NCBI GenBank assembly: GCA_038521865.1
Contig: JBCBKO010000001.1
Coordinates: forward strand, 806,001-870,000
Origin: CALBPI01 sp038521865
GTDB lineage: Bacteria; Pseudomonadota; Gammaproteobacteria; Steroidobacterales; Woeseiaceae
Reading direction: 5' to 3'
DNA: 64,000 nucleotides
Below, piece by piece: positions 16,336 to 25,700 of the stretch; the first letter of the stretch is position 1, and every line of letters begins with the position of its first letter. A program made the translations under genes and the position numbers. The notes under the pieces are model-generated. The model did no database searches. It saw only the letters and a program-made list of their open reading frames with translations, and was not told where the DNA came from.

Positions 16336-17517
16336 ATGTCAGCTGACGATATCGTCATTCTCGGCGCAAAACGCACACCGATCGGCGCCTTTCAGGGAGC
16401 GCTCGGTGGCGCCAGCGCACCTGAACTCTCCGCAGCCGCAACGCGCGCTGCGCTCAGCGCGTCGGGCATCGATCCAGAAAGTCTCGACGAGTCGATCCTG
16501 GGATGCGTCCTGCCGGCCGGCCTCGGGCAGGCGCCTGCGCGTCAAGCTACCCTCGCAGCGGGTATACCCAACTCTCGCGGCGCGACGACCATCAACAAGG
16601 TGTGTGGCTCCGGGATGAAGTCGATCATGCTTGGGGCAGACCTGATCAAAGCAGGCAGCGCAACACGCGTACTGACGGGCGGCATGGAATCGATGAGCAA
16701 CGCGCCCTACTTGATGCCTAAAGCACGTAGCGGATACCGAATGGGTCATCAGGAAGTGCTCGACCACATGTTCTTTGACGGCCTGCAGAACCCGTACGAC
16801 GGCAATATGATGGGCGTGTTTGCCGAACGCACCGCGCAGAGATACGAGTTTGGCCGAGAAGCACAGGACAGGTTTGCTATAGCGTCCTTGCAACGCGCGC
16901 TCGACGCGCAAGCGTCGAATCGCTTTGACGACGAAATCGCGCCTGTAACTGTGAAGCATCGGAAGGGCGAAACCGTGGTCTCGATCGACGAGGAACCAGG
17001 ACGTTCCGATGCCGAACGCATCCCTACACTGCGCCCGGCTTTTGCAAAGGACGGCACGGTCACCGCAGCCAGCTCGTCGTCGATCTCAGACGGCGCTGCC
17101 AGCATGATCCTTGCGAGCGCCCTCGATGCTGAGAAAAGCGGTCTGGAACCCATCGCGCGTATCGTCGGCCACAGCGGCTTTGCGCATGAGCCCGAGTGGT
17201 TCACCACCGCACCCGTGGGTGCCATTCGTGCACTCCACGAAAAGCTCGGGTGGACGCCTGAGACCGTCGATCTCTACGAAGTCAACGAAGCGTTCGCGTG
17301 TGTCACCATGGCAGCGATTCACGACCTCCATCTCGATCATTCACAGGTCAACGTAAATGGCGGCGCTTGTGCGCTCGGTCACCCCATCGGGGCCAGCGGC
17401 GCACGAATCGTCGTCACTCTGCTTCATGCGCTGAGACAGTGCGGCGGCAAGCGTGGTATTGCATCGCTCTGCCTTGGCGGTGGTGAAGCCGTCGCCGTCG
17501 CCGTTGAACTTATTTGA
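16336..17517 (+). CDS. Acetyl-CoA acyltransferase (thiolase)
   Basis: The 393-residue thiolase either cleaves 3-ketoacyl-CoA or condenses acetyl-CoA. The nucleophilic Cys90 lies in NKVCGSGMKS. GHPIGASGAR carries the catalytic His and CLGGGEAVA the second Cys, and VNEAFA is present. ATG at 16336 (MSADDIVILGAKRTPIG) gives the standard thiolase N-terminus. The longer reading frame from 16129 does not. The HSD10-like dehydrogenase follows after 22 nt, suggesting beta-oxidation of a branched or short acyl-CoA, such as isoleucine catabolism, rather than acetoacetyl-CoA formation. The exact substrate is inferred only. Confidence 0.93.
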   Translation: MSADDIVILGAKRTPIGAFQGALGGASAPELSAAATRAALSASGIDPESLDESILGCVLPAGLGQAPARQATLAAGIPNSRGATTINKVCGSGMKSIMLGADLIKAGSATRVLTGGMESMSNAPYLMPKARSGYRMGHQEVLDHMFFDGLQNPYDGNMMGVFAERTAQRYEFGREAQDRFAIASLQRALDAQASNRFDDEIAPVTVKHRKGETVVSIDEEPGRSDAERIPTLRPAFAKDGTVTAASSSSISDGAASMILASALDAEKSGLEPIARIVGHSGFAHEPEWFTTAPVGAIRALHEKLGWTPETVDLYEVNEAFACVTMAAIHDLHLDHSQVNVNGGACALGHPIGASGARIVVTLLHALRQCGGKRGIASLCLGGGEAVAVAVELI

Positions 17518-17539
17518 AACCAGAAATCAGGAATTCATC

Positions 17540-18307
17540 ATGGAATTGAATCAGGCTAAAGCAATCGTAACTGGCGGCGCGTCGGGCCTTGGATTGGCGA
17601 CCGCACGCGCGGTTGTCGATGCGGGAGGGCGCGCGGTGCTTCTGGACATCAACGACGAGGCAGGCGCCGAGGCAGCGGCGTCACTCGGAAACGCTACACG
17701 CTATATCCGCACCGACGTCAGTGACGAGAGCGCCGTTAAAACCGCGGTTACCGACGCGGCCGAGCACATGGACGGCCTTACCTTCGCAGTCAACTGTGCG
17801 GGCATCGTCGCACCAGGACGCGTTCTTGGGCGCGAAGGACCGATGGCTAGCGACTATTTTGCGCGCACCGTACAGGTCAATCTGGTCGGATCATTCAACA
17901 TCGCGAAAGAAGCCGCGAACATCATGCAGCACAACACGCCCGCTGCCGACAATGAGCGCGGCGTCATCATCAACACAGCTTCCGTGGCTGCCTTCGAGGG
18001 GCAGATCGGGCAGGCCGGCTATTCAGCATCGAAAGGCGGCGTCGTTGGCATGACTTTGCCAATGGCTCGCGAACTCGCACGGTTCGGCGTCAGAGTGATG
18101 ACGATCGCACCTGGGATTTTCATGACGCCGATGATGGCGAGCTTGCCGGAAGCAACGCAGCAATCGCTAGCCGAACAGATACCGTTTCCGTCGCGGCTAG
18201 GCACCGCAGAAGAGTACGCAAGCCTCGCTGCCTACATCTACACCAACACAATGCTCAACGGCGAGACGATTCGTCTCGACGGCGCCATTCGCATGCAGCC
18301 GAAATAA
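17540..18307 (+). CDS. HSD10-like 3-hydroxyacyl-CoA dehydrogenase (SDR)
   Basis: This 255-residue short-chain dehydrogenase has the nucleotide-binding GGASGLGLATA, the NCAGI motif, a catalytic Ser in INTASVAAF and YSASKGG. The stretch PAADNERGVIINTASVAAFEG and the C-terminal ETIRLDGAIRM closely resemble 3-hydroxy-2-methylbutyryl-CoA/17-beta-HSD type 10 enzymes, which oxidize 3-hydroxyacyl-CoAs with NAD. The ATG at 17540, not the longer open frame, gives the normal SDR start. It is co-directional with the thiolase, so the two would catalyse consecutive oxidation and cleavage steps. Confidence 0.9.
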   Translation: MELNQAKAIVTGGASGLGLATARAVVDAGGRAVLLDINDEAGAEAAASLGNATRYIRTDVSDESAVKTAVTDAAEHMDGLTFAVNCAGIVAPGRVLGREGPMASDYFARTVQVNLVGSFNIAKEAANIMQHNTPAADNERGVIINTASVAAFEGQIGQAGYSASKGGVVGMTLPMARELARFGVRVMTIAPGIFMTPMMASLPEATQQSLAEQIPFPSRLGTAEEYASLAAYIYTNTMLNGETIRLDGAIRMQPK

Positions 18308-18321
18308 CGGAATAGCCGCTG

Positions 18322-18348
18322 CTCGGGTATGTGACTTACATACCCGAG
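18322..18348. terminator. Strong hairpin between convergent SDR and ETF-QO genes
   Basis: CTCGGGTATGT (18322-18332) pairs perfectly with ACATACCCGAG (18338-18348) around the loop GACTT, an 11-bp stem. It lies 15 nt past the SDR stop and includes the last codons and stop of ETF-QO. It is well placed to end or stabilize both convergent transcripts. Neither side has a strong T-run, so a classical intrinsic terminator is not certain. Confidence 0.55.
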
Positions 18349-19991
18349 TAGTTGGGTCCGCCGCCGCCCTCCGGGACCGTCCAGTTGATGTTTTGGCCGG
18401 GGTCCTTGATGTCACAGGTTTTGCAGTGGACGCAGTTCTGGGCATTGATCTGGAAGCGGGTTTCACCCTCCTCCTCGACGAACTCATAGACGCCTGCCGG
18501 GCAGTAACGCTGAGAGGGTCCTGCAAACACCTTGAGGTGATGTGCGACTGGCACCTCGTTATCAACCAGCCGCAAATGCACCGGTTGGTCTTCTTCATGG
18601 TTGGTGCTGGACAGGAACACCGATGACAATTTGTCGAAACTGATCTGGCCGTCAGGTTTCGGGTAGTCGATGGGTTTGCACTGTGAAGCGGGTTTCAAGC
18701 TTTGATGATCCGGCGTCTTGTTGCGCAGCGTGAGCGGCAGCCGTCCACCGAAAATATTCTGGTCGAGGAAAATAAACGCTGATCCGAGGAACCTCCCGAA
18801 TTTATGCTGCGCGGGACCGAAGTTTCTTGCCTTTTTCAGCTCTTCCATCACCCACGACCCATCAACAGCATCGGCATAGGCTGTGATCTCAGCACCGCCC
18901 TCAGCACCGCCGCGCAACGCCTCAAAGACCGCGTCTGCTGCCAGCATGCCGGTCTTGATCGCGGTGTGCGAACCCTTGATCTTCGCGTTGTTCAGATAGC
19001 CCGCCTCACAACCGACCAACATACCGCCTGGGAAGGTGACTTTGGGTAGTGATTGATAGCCGCCTTTATTGACCGCACGAGCGCCGTAAGAAATCCGCTG
19101 TCCGCCCTCGAGGTATTGCCGAATCTTTGGATGCTGTTTCCAGCGCTGAAACTCATCGAACGGACTGAGGTAAGGATTCGGGTAGTCGAGCGCGATGATG
19201 TAGCCGAGATATACCTGGTTGTTGTCGGCGTGGTAGAGGAAGCCACCGCCTTCGGTATCACTCTCTAACGGCCAACCGAGCGTGTGCACCACAAGACCTG
19301 GTTCGTGCAATTCCGGACTGATCTCCCAGACTTCTTTGAGCCCAATGCCGTAGTGCTGGGGGTCGGAATCCGCGTCGAGAGTAAATTTACCAATTAACTC
19401 TTTGCCGAGGCTGCCGCGGCACCCCTCAGCGAAGATGGTCTGCCGACCGAGCAACTCGTAACCGGCTTCGTGTGCCGGTTTAGGATTTCCGTCTCGACCG
19501 ATGCCCATGTCACCGGTTGCGACACCACGAACCGCACCCGACTCGTCGTACAAGACTTCGGCCGCCGCATATCCCGGAAACAGGTTGACGCCCAATTCTT
19601 CCGCTTGCTCGGCCATCCATTGCACCAAACGCCCGAGACTGATGACGTAGTTGCCTTCGTTATGCATCGGCTTCGGCACAAACGGTCCCGGCACCCGTGT
19701 CGCCTTCTGCTCACTTGTCATGTAGTAGACGTCATCGCGAGTGACTGGCGTGTTCAGCGGTGCGCCCTTTTCTTTCCAGTCCGGGAATAGCTCCTCAAGT
19801 CCTCGAGGCTCGAATACGTTGCCTGACAAAATGTGAGCGCCAAATTCAGCACCCTTCTCCACGACGACCACGGACAACTCTTCGCCAGCTTCGTTGGCCT
19901 GTTGCTGCAATCTGCACGCCGCAGCAAGGCCCGCGGGACCGCCACCGACGATCACCACATCAAACTCCATGGATTCGCGTTCTGTCGTCAT
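18336..19991 (-). CDS. Electron transfer flavoprotein-ubiquinone oxidoreductase
   Basis: ETF-QO passes electrons from acyl-CoA dehydrogenases, via ETF, to the quinone pool. The 551-residue protein has an N-terminal FAD-binding GGGPAGLAAACRL and, near the C-terminus, the [4Fe-4S] ligands CPAGVYE and CVHCKTCDIKDP, ending GGGGPNYSGM as in characterized members. The length is typical. It is convergent with the thiolase/HSD10 pair and fits the acyl-CoA oxidation theme of this region. Genes for ETF alpha and beta are not in the window. Confidence 0.96.
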   Translation of the reverse strand: MTTERESMEFDVVIVGGGPAGLAAACRLQQQANEAGEELSVVVVEKGAEFGAHILSGNVFEPRGLEELFPDWKEKGAPLNTPVTRDDVYYMTSEQKATRVPGPFVPKPMHNEGNYVISLGRLVQWMAEQAEELGVNLFPGYAAAEVLYDESGAVRGVATGDMGIGRDGNPKPAHEAGYELLGRQTIFAEGCRGSLGKELIGKFTLDADSDPQHYGIGLKEVWEISPELHEPGLVVHTLGWPLESDTEGGGFLYHADNNQVYLGYIIALDYPNPYLSPFDEFQRWKQHPKIRQYLEGGQRISYGARAVNKGGYQSLPKVTFPGGMLVGCEAGYLNNAKIKGSHTAIKTGMLAADAVFEALRGGAEGGAEITAYADAVDGSWVMEELKKARNFGPAQHKFGRFLGSAFIFLDQNIFGGRLPLTLRNKTPDHQSLKPASQCKPIDYPKPDGQISFDKLSSVFLSSTNHEEDQPVHLRLVDNEVPVAHHLKVFAGPSQRYCPAGVYEFVEEEGETRFQINAQNCVHCKTCDIKDPGQNINWTVPEGGGGPNYSGM

Positions 19992-20097
19992 GTATTACAA
20001 GACCTTCCTGAGTGAATACGGCAGCGGATGGTACCATTCGAGCGGCTTGTGCGGGGGTCGGACGTCCGCATTTCATCGCTGGGACAGCGGACAACAC

Positions 20098-21174
20098 ATG
20101 GACACCACCACATTAAGCGAGCGCTACCTCTCATCGCTGGAGGCGAATGGCTGGGCGCGTGACGACGCCCAATGGGAAGCGGTTCAGTCGCTGGAGCGCA
20201 TTGCTCGCGAAGTCAATGCCAAATCGCGGCCACGCTGGCGGTTCTGGGAGAGTGCACCTTCCGTGAAAGGGCTGTACCTGTGGGGCAGCGTTGGCCGCGG
20301 TAAGACGTTCCTTATGGACCTGTTCGTCAGCACCTTCGATGCATCTGTGGTCGAGCGAAAACACTTCCATCGGTTTATGTCTGAAGTCCACGAAGCACTC
20401 GGTGCAATCGAGCACGAGCAAGACCCGCTAGAAAGTGTTGCCAACGCCATTGTTAGCAAGTCGAGAATCCTTTGCCTCGACGAAATGCACGTGAACGATA
20501 TCGGCGATGCGATGATCCTCGGGCGCTTGTTCGAAAAACTGTTCGCGCAAAACTTGACGTTGATCACGACGTCGAATATCCCGCCGAGTGGCCTTTACAA
20601 AGACGGATTGCAACGTGCGAGATTTCTGCCAGCTATCGCATTGATGGAAGCCCATTGCGAAGTGCTGGAATTGGGTGGCACTAGAGACTATCGCCTCGAG
20701 CTACTCAGTACGGGCGAGACCTACCACGTGTGCGAGGAAGGTTGCGAGGCATGGGCGTCGGCGCGCCTGAAGCAGCTTGCTGGAACTGCTCAGATCGGAG
20801 ACCTCAGCATCTCCGTACTGAATCGCGATATTGCGCTGCTGGGGAGAGCGCCTGGTATGGCCTGGTTCAGTTTCGCCGCGATCTGCGAAACGGCGAGGAG
20901 TCAGCTCGATTACATATCACTTTCGAAACGCCTGCACACGATACTCATATCGTCGGTACCTATTCTCGATGACACCGACAACAATGCGGCACGCCGCTTC
21001 ATTATGCTCGTCGATGAATTCTACGATCGACAAGTCAATCTGTTGCTTTGCGCACAAGTACCGGCCGATCAGCTCTACACCGGCAAGAAGCTGGCGTTTG
21101 AATTCCAGCGCACCGTCAGCCGGCTAATCGAAATGCAGTCATCCGAATACCATGCGTTGGCACATCGTCCGTAG
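20098..21174 (+). CDS. zapE: AFG1/ZapE-like ATPase
   Basis: The 358-residue P-loop ATPase of the AFG1 family is related to cell-division protein ZapE. Walker A is GSVGRGKTFL, preceded by KGLYLWG, as in the family. The Walker B-like block reads LCLDEMHVNDIGDAMIL, and LITTSNIPPSGLYKDGLQR is the diagnostic sensor-type motif. ATG at 20098 (MDTTTLSERY) matches the usual start. The longer frame would overlap the divergent ETF-QO gene. The C-terminal part ends in FEFQRTVSRLIEMQS. ZapE acts on the Z ring in E. coli. This role is assumed by homology. Confidence 0.92.
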   Translation: MDTTTLSERYLSSLEANGWARDDAQWEAVQSLERIAREVNAKSRPRWRFWESAPSVKGLYLWGSVGRGKTFLMDLFVSTFDASVVERKHFHRFMSEVHEALGAIEHEQDPLESVANAIVSKSRILCLDEMHVNDIGDAMILGRLFEKLFAQNLTLITTSNIPPSGLYKDGLQRARFLPAIALMEAHCEVLELGGTRDYRLELLSTGETYHVCEEGCEAWASARLKQLAGTAQIGDLSISVLNRDIALLGRAPGMAWFSFAAICETARSQLDYISLSKRLHTILISSVPILDDTDNNAARRFIMLVDEFYDRQVNLLLCAQVPADQLYTGKKLAFEFQRTVSRLIEMQSSEYHALAHRP

Positions 21175-21235
21175 CGCGCTGGGCAGCAACCCGACGAAGC
21201 GGTAGGATTTCCTGATCCTTTCTGGAGAATGCGCC

Positions 21236-21709
21236 ATGAACGATGCAACGCCGAACCGACCCACGCTCGCACTCGAGGACTTCCTGCCCTACCGGTTGTC
21301 GATTCTCTCTAATACGGTGAGCGGCACTATCGCATCCGCCTACGATCGCAGGTTCAATCTATCGATTCCCGAATGGCGCGTGATGGCAGTGGTTGCGCGC
21401 AGCCCCGGCCTTTCGGCCGCCCAGGTTGCGGCGCGCACGCTAATGGATAAGGTTGCCGTCTCTCGCGCGGTTGCCAAATTGCTGAAACAGGAACGCATCA
21501 CACGCGAGTTCGCCGACCAGGATAAGCGCCGATCGATCCTGAATTTGTCACCCGCTGGGCGGGAAGTCTATGAACAAGTGGTACCCATGGCACTCAAGAT
21601 CGAGGCTGAGCTGCTCGAGGGCTTTACTGGCGAAGAGATCGCCACCTTGAACCTTCTGGTCGATCGTATGCTCGCGCGCATGCGCATGCTTGGCGCGCCC
21701 GAGGTCTAG
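21236..21709 (+). CDS. MarR-family transcriptional regulator
   Basis: The 157-residue winged-helix regulator has helices with LSIPEWRVMAVVARSPGLSAAQVA and recognition region DKVAVSRAVAKLLKQERITRE, then the wing DQDKRRSILNLSPAGREVYE. The C-terminal helix provides dimerization. It overlaps the end of the convergent tryptophan dioxygenase gene by 4 nt and follows zapE by 61 nt. The ligand and targets are unknown. Its position beside the kynA-type gene allows, but does not show, regulation of aromatic amino acid catabolism. Confidence 0.9.
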   Translation: MNDATPNRPTLALEDFLPYRLSILSNTVSGTIASAYDRRFNLSIPEWRVMAVVARSPGLSAAQVAARTLMDKVAVSRAVAKLLKQERITREFADQDKRRSILNLSPAGREVYEQVVPMALKIEAELLEGFTGEEIATLNLLVDRMLARMRMLGAPEV

Positions 21710-22575
21710 TCGCCGACAGGGCACGACAATGAGTCCGCATGAATCGCCGTTCGCACTGCGATCAGCTCTTCAAAGAACTCCTGAGACAAGGCGCGCTGCA
21801 AAAAAGACACACCGGAAGAGCCGCCACTGCCAGGCCGGTGCCCAATAATGCGTTCGACAGTTTTCATGTGACGAAAACGCCAGAATTGAAAATTGTTGGC
21901 GATATCGACCATGGTCTCGCAGATTTCATAGGCGTCCCAATGCGCCCTTGGGTCCTGGTACACAGTCAGGAGCGTCTGCACAACGTCATCGTCGACCGGT
22001 CTTACCTCAGCGAAATCGCGATCGATTACGCGGTCGGGAATAGCGTAGCCACGCCGACTCAGGAGCCTTAGAAACTCGTCATACACGCCGGGCGTGCTGA
22101 TAGCGTGCTCGAGTCGCGCGTGCCATTCCGGACGATGTGCATAGACCTTGAGCAATTGCCGATTGCGGTTGCCGAGCAAGATTTCGAGCATCCGATACTG
22201 CGGCGACTGAAAGCCTGAAGCGTTGCCGAACACATGCCGGAATTCCGCATATTCACTGGGCGTAAGAGTCTCTAGCACGCTCCATTGGTTGTGCAGCTGC
22301 TGTTGGACCGTCTTGACCCGTGCCAGACACTTCGCAGCACGCCGCAAACGTGCCTCTCGCAGGTAAGCGGATGCAGCCTCCAGTTCATGAATGAGCAATT
22401 TCATCCACAACTCTGCGACCTGATGCTGAACGATAAATAGCATCTCGTCGTGATGTGCCGGCTCGCTCAGAGGTACCTGGCACGCCAGCATTTCATCCAG
22501 TTTCAGGTAAGCGGAGTAATTCTCGCTTCTGGGCAGGTCTGTGTGGATTCCCTGCTCGAGTTCACGTTGCGTCAC
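21706..22575 (-). CDS. kynA: Tryptophan 2,3-dioxygenase
   Basis: This heme enzyme opens the indole ring of tryptophan to N-formylkynurenine. The 289-residue protein shows SENYSAYLKLDEMLACQ at the N-terminus, HHDEMLFIVQHQVAELWMKL, SGFQSPQYRMLEILLGN, FRHMKTVERIIGHRPGSGGSSG and a C-terminal ALSQEFFEEL, all family blocks. The start is GTG at 22575, with AGGAGG 7 nt upstream. An upstream ATG in the same frame would add 125 unrelated residues. Other kynurenine pathway genes are absent. The divergent neighbour is NAD-glutamate dehydrogenase. Confidence 0.95.
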   Translation of the reverse strand: MTQRELEQGIHTDLPRSENYSAYLKLDEMLACQVPLSEPAHHDEMLFIVQHQVAELWMKLLIHELEAASAYLREARLRRAAKCLARVKTVQQQLHNQWSVLETLTPSEYAEFRHVFGNASGFQSPQYRMLEILLGNRNRQLLKVYAHRPEWHARLEHAISTPGVYDEFLRLLSRRGYAIPDRVIDRDFAEVRPVDDDVVQTLLTVYQDPRAHWDAYEICETMVDIANNFQFWRFRHMKTVERIIGHRPGSGGSSGVSFLQRALSQEFFEELIAVRTAIHADSLSCPVGD

Positions 22576-22582
22576 GTTCGTC

Positions 22583-22588
22583 CCTCCT
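22583..22588 (-). promoter_or_regulatory. Ribosome-binding site deciding the kynA GTG start
   Basis: On the minus strand, AGGAGG is separated by 7 nt from GTG (22575-22573). This perfect site fixes the start of tryptophan 2,3-dioxygenase at a GTG, although the open frame continues upstream. Confidence 0.8.
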
Positions 22589-22661
22589 GCACGCGCCGCC
22601 GGTCGCCAGATAGTAAACCAAACACCCACTCGGACAACCCTATTCGTGCCGCACCATGCGG

Positions 22662-22667
22662 TATACT
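22662..22667 (+). promoter_or_regulatory. -10-like TATACT upstream of the glutamate dehydrogenase gene
   Basis: TATACT lies in the kynA/gdh divergent spacer, about 50 nt before the gdh start. No convincing -35 is found at 16-18 nt, so an activator-dependent promoter is one possibility. Confidence 0.35.
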
Positions 22668-22716
22668 GCGCGCGCGAAACAGGGCACTCGAGTTTGATGT
22701 GTCCCGGAGGATGGCG

Positions 22717-25700
22717 ATGCCCAGACAGGACCGACGGCGCGGGGACCGTCAGGACGAGCTGTTGCGTCAGATTGCTGCTGCGGTTGAAGACAATCGACCG
22801 CTTGCGGATCGGCGCGCGGTTCGACGGTATATCTGTGAGTACTACCGTAATCTCAGTAGCGACGACGTCACGATGTCCAGCATGGACTCCTTGGCTGCCG
22901 CCGCGATGTCTCACCTCAGCTTCGGGCGCAATCGTGCATCGGGCGAACATCGTCTCAGGGTTTACAACCCAAGTCTGTCACGTCATGGCTGGGAGAGTCC
23001 GAACACCGTTGTTGAGCTCGTACACGAGAACATGCCGTTCCTCGTCGATTCGGTCAGCATGGCATTGGATCGCGCCGGCTCTGCGATTCGACTTACCGTT
23101 CACCCCCTGATCCGTTGCGCGCGGACTCCCGCGGGGCGGCTGAAAGAGGTCCTGCCACACAAGAGCGATGCCGGTAACATTGAGTCTTTCATTCGTTTTG
23201 AAATTCGCCGCGAAACACGCAAAGCGCAAATTCAGGCATTGCAGCAGACCATCGAGCAATCGCTCGCCGATGTTCGTGCCGCGGTTCAGGACTGGCAGCC
23301 AATGCGAGCGCGGATGCGCAAGGTCATCGCGAGTCTGGAGGAACAGCCCAACCTCAGCGCAGACGCCAAGGACGAGAGCATCGAGCTGCTGAAGTGGCTA
23401 GCGAACGATCGGTTTACCTACCTTGGCTATCGCCGCTACCGATTAAATGAGACGCCGGAGATTCCGGAGCTCAAACCGATCCGCGGATCGGCGCTGGGAC
23501 TGAATACCATCGGCGATCGCCGTGGCAGAACACACAAGCTCTCCCCTGCCATGCAGCGCTACAAGCGCTCGGCGGAGCTTATGTTGATTAACAAAGCGAA
23601 TTCACGCTCCACCGTGCATCGACCGAGCTACCTCGACTATGTCGGCGTGAAGTCGTTCGATACGAACGGCAACCCTGACGGTGAGCATCGATTCATCGGA
23701 TTGTTTACTTCCCAGGCCTACAGCGAACCCGTCGAGTCGATTCCTCTGATTCGAAAGAAAATCGCGGAAATCCTCGACAGAGCAGGCCTGGACCAAACCA
23801 GTCATCGGGGCAAGGCCTTGATGCATATTCTGAATAACTATCCTCGAGACGAGCTATTTCAGGCGTCCGTACCTGATCTCGCACGCACCATCACGGGCAT
23901 CCTGAATCTGCAGGAACGACGGCGCGTAAAGTTGTTCATGCGACGAGATACGTTCCGCCGTTTTTATTCATGCCTTGTGTTCATTCCACGCGAGAAATAC
24001 AACACCGAGGTGCGTGAACGCACAGAGGAGATTCTCCGCACGGCCCTCAACGGCGATACGGTCGAATCGCACGTACAACTCTCAGACTCAGCGCTAGCGC
24101 GAGTGCACCTGTTGGTCTACGCCGACAGCACAGCGGCTAACAAGGTATCGCTGCGCACCATTGAGAACCAGATTTCAGAGTCTGTTATCACCTGGAGTGA
24201 TCGACTGAGGCGCGCGCTTGTGAAAGCGCATGGCGAAGAGTCCGGCGCCAATTTGTTTGAGCGCTATTCGGGCGTATTCCCACTCGCCTACCAGGAAGAT
24301 GCCAGCGCCACGCAAGCCGTTCAGGATCTTGACTTCATTGAGCGCCAGCTTGCGCCCGGCGCCGATCCGGCTGCCAGCTATCAACTCACGGTACAAGCAG
24401 ACGGTCGATTACGATTCGTTGTGCTCCGTGTCGATGCACAGCTTGCGCTTTCCGATGCGCTGCCCCTGCTTGAGAATCTCGGCATGCGCGTGCTGACCGA
24501 ACGCCCTTATCAACTGCGTATGCGCGAACAACGCGCGTGGCTGCAGGACTTCGAGCTCGAGTCGATCAATAACGCGCCGCAGAAGCGCCTTCGCGACTGC
24601 GCACCCGAGTTGATCAAGAGCTTTCACGCGCAATTGCATGGCCAGATCGAGCGCGATCGATACAATCTGCTCGTGGCGGCCGGTGGGCTTTCGAGCGACC
24701 GAATCACGATCGTGCGGGCCTATGCCAAGTACCTCTTGCAGCTCGGATTGCCGTTCAGTCAAAGGTACCTCGAGGAGATCTTCGCGGAACATGCAGACGT
24801 TCTGAACGCAGCACTCGATTGGTTCGAGATTCGCTTCGATCCCAACGCGAATCCGTCACGCGGTAGGCTGCGAAGAACCGAACAACGCGTCATGAGTGGC
24901 ATTGCCGATGCACGCAGTCTGGATGCCGACCGAGCACTGCGCGCACTTTTCAGTGTCATGAGCGCAACGCGCAGAACGAACGCTTTTGCCGGGATCGAGA
25001 ATCTGCGCACCGAAGCGCTTGCATTCAAACTCGATACCTCGAAGATCGAAGAGGCGCCTTTGCCCCGTCCTGCGCACGAGATTTTCGTGTACTCGCCACG
25101 AGTGGAAGGCGTCCACCTGCGGGCTGGCGACATCGCACGGGGCGGGCTGCGTTGGTCCGATCGCAGGGACGATTTCCGAACCGAAGTGTTGGGCCTCATG
25201 AAAGCGCAGACCGTCAAGAACACAGTGATCGTACCCACTGGGGCAAAGGGCGGCTTCTATCCGAAACAACTCCCTGAGGGGGATCGGAACGCAATGATGA
25301 GCGAAGCGATTACCTGCTATCGCATGTTCATTACGGCCCTGCTCTCCGTGACTGACAACCTGGTCGATGGTGATATCGCCCCGCCGAACGGTGTCGTCGC
25401 ATACGATAATCCTGACCCATACCTCGTCGTTGCGGCCGACAAGGGGACAGCCACATTCTCAGACATCGCGAACGAAATCGCTGTCGAGCGCGGCTTTTGG
25501 TTGGGCGATGCCTTCGCATCAGGCGGCAGTGCAGGCTACGACCACAAGAAAATGGCCATCACCGCACGCGGGGCGTGGGAAGCCGTGAAGCGACATTTCC
25601 GCGAGATGGGCGTCGATACACAAACCGATCGCTTCACCGTCGCCGGAATCGGTGACATGTCCGGAGATGTCTTCGGCAATGGGATGCTGTTGTCCGAAAC

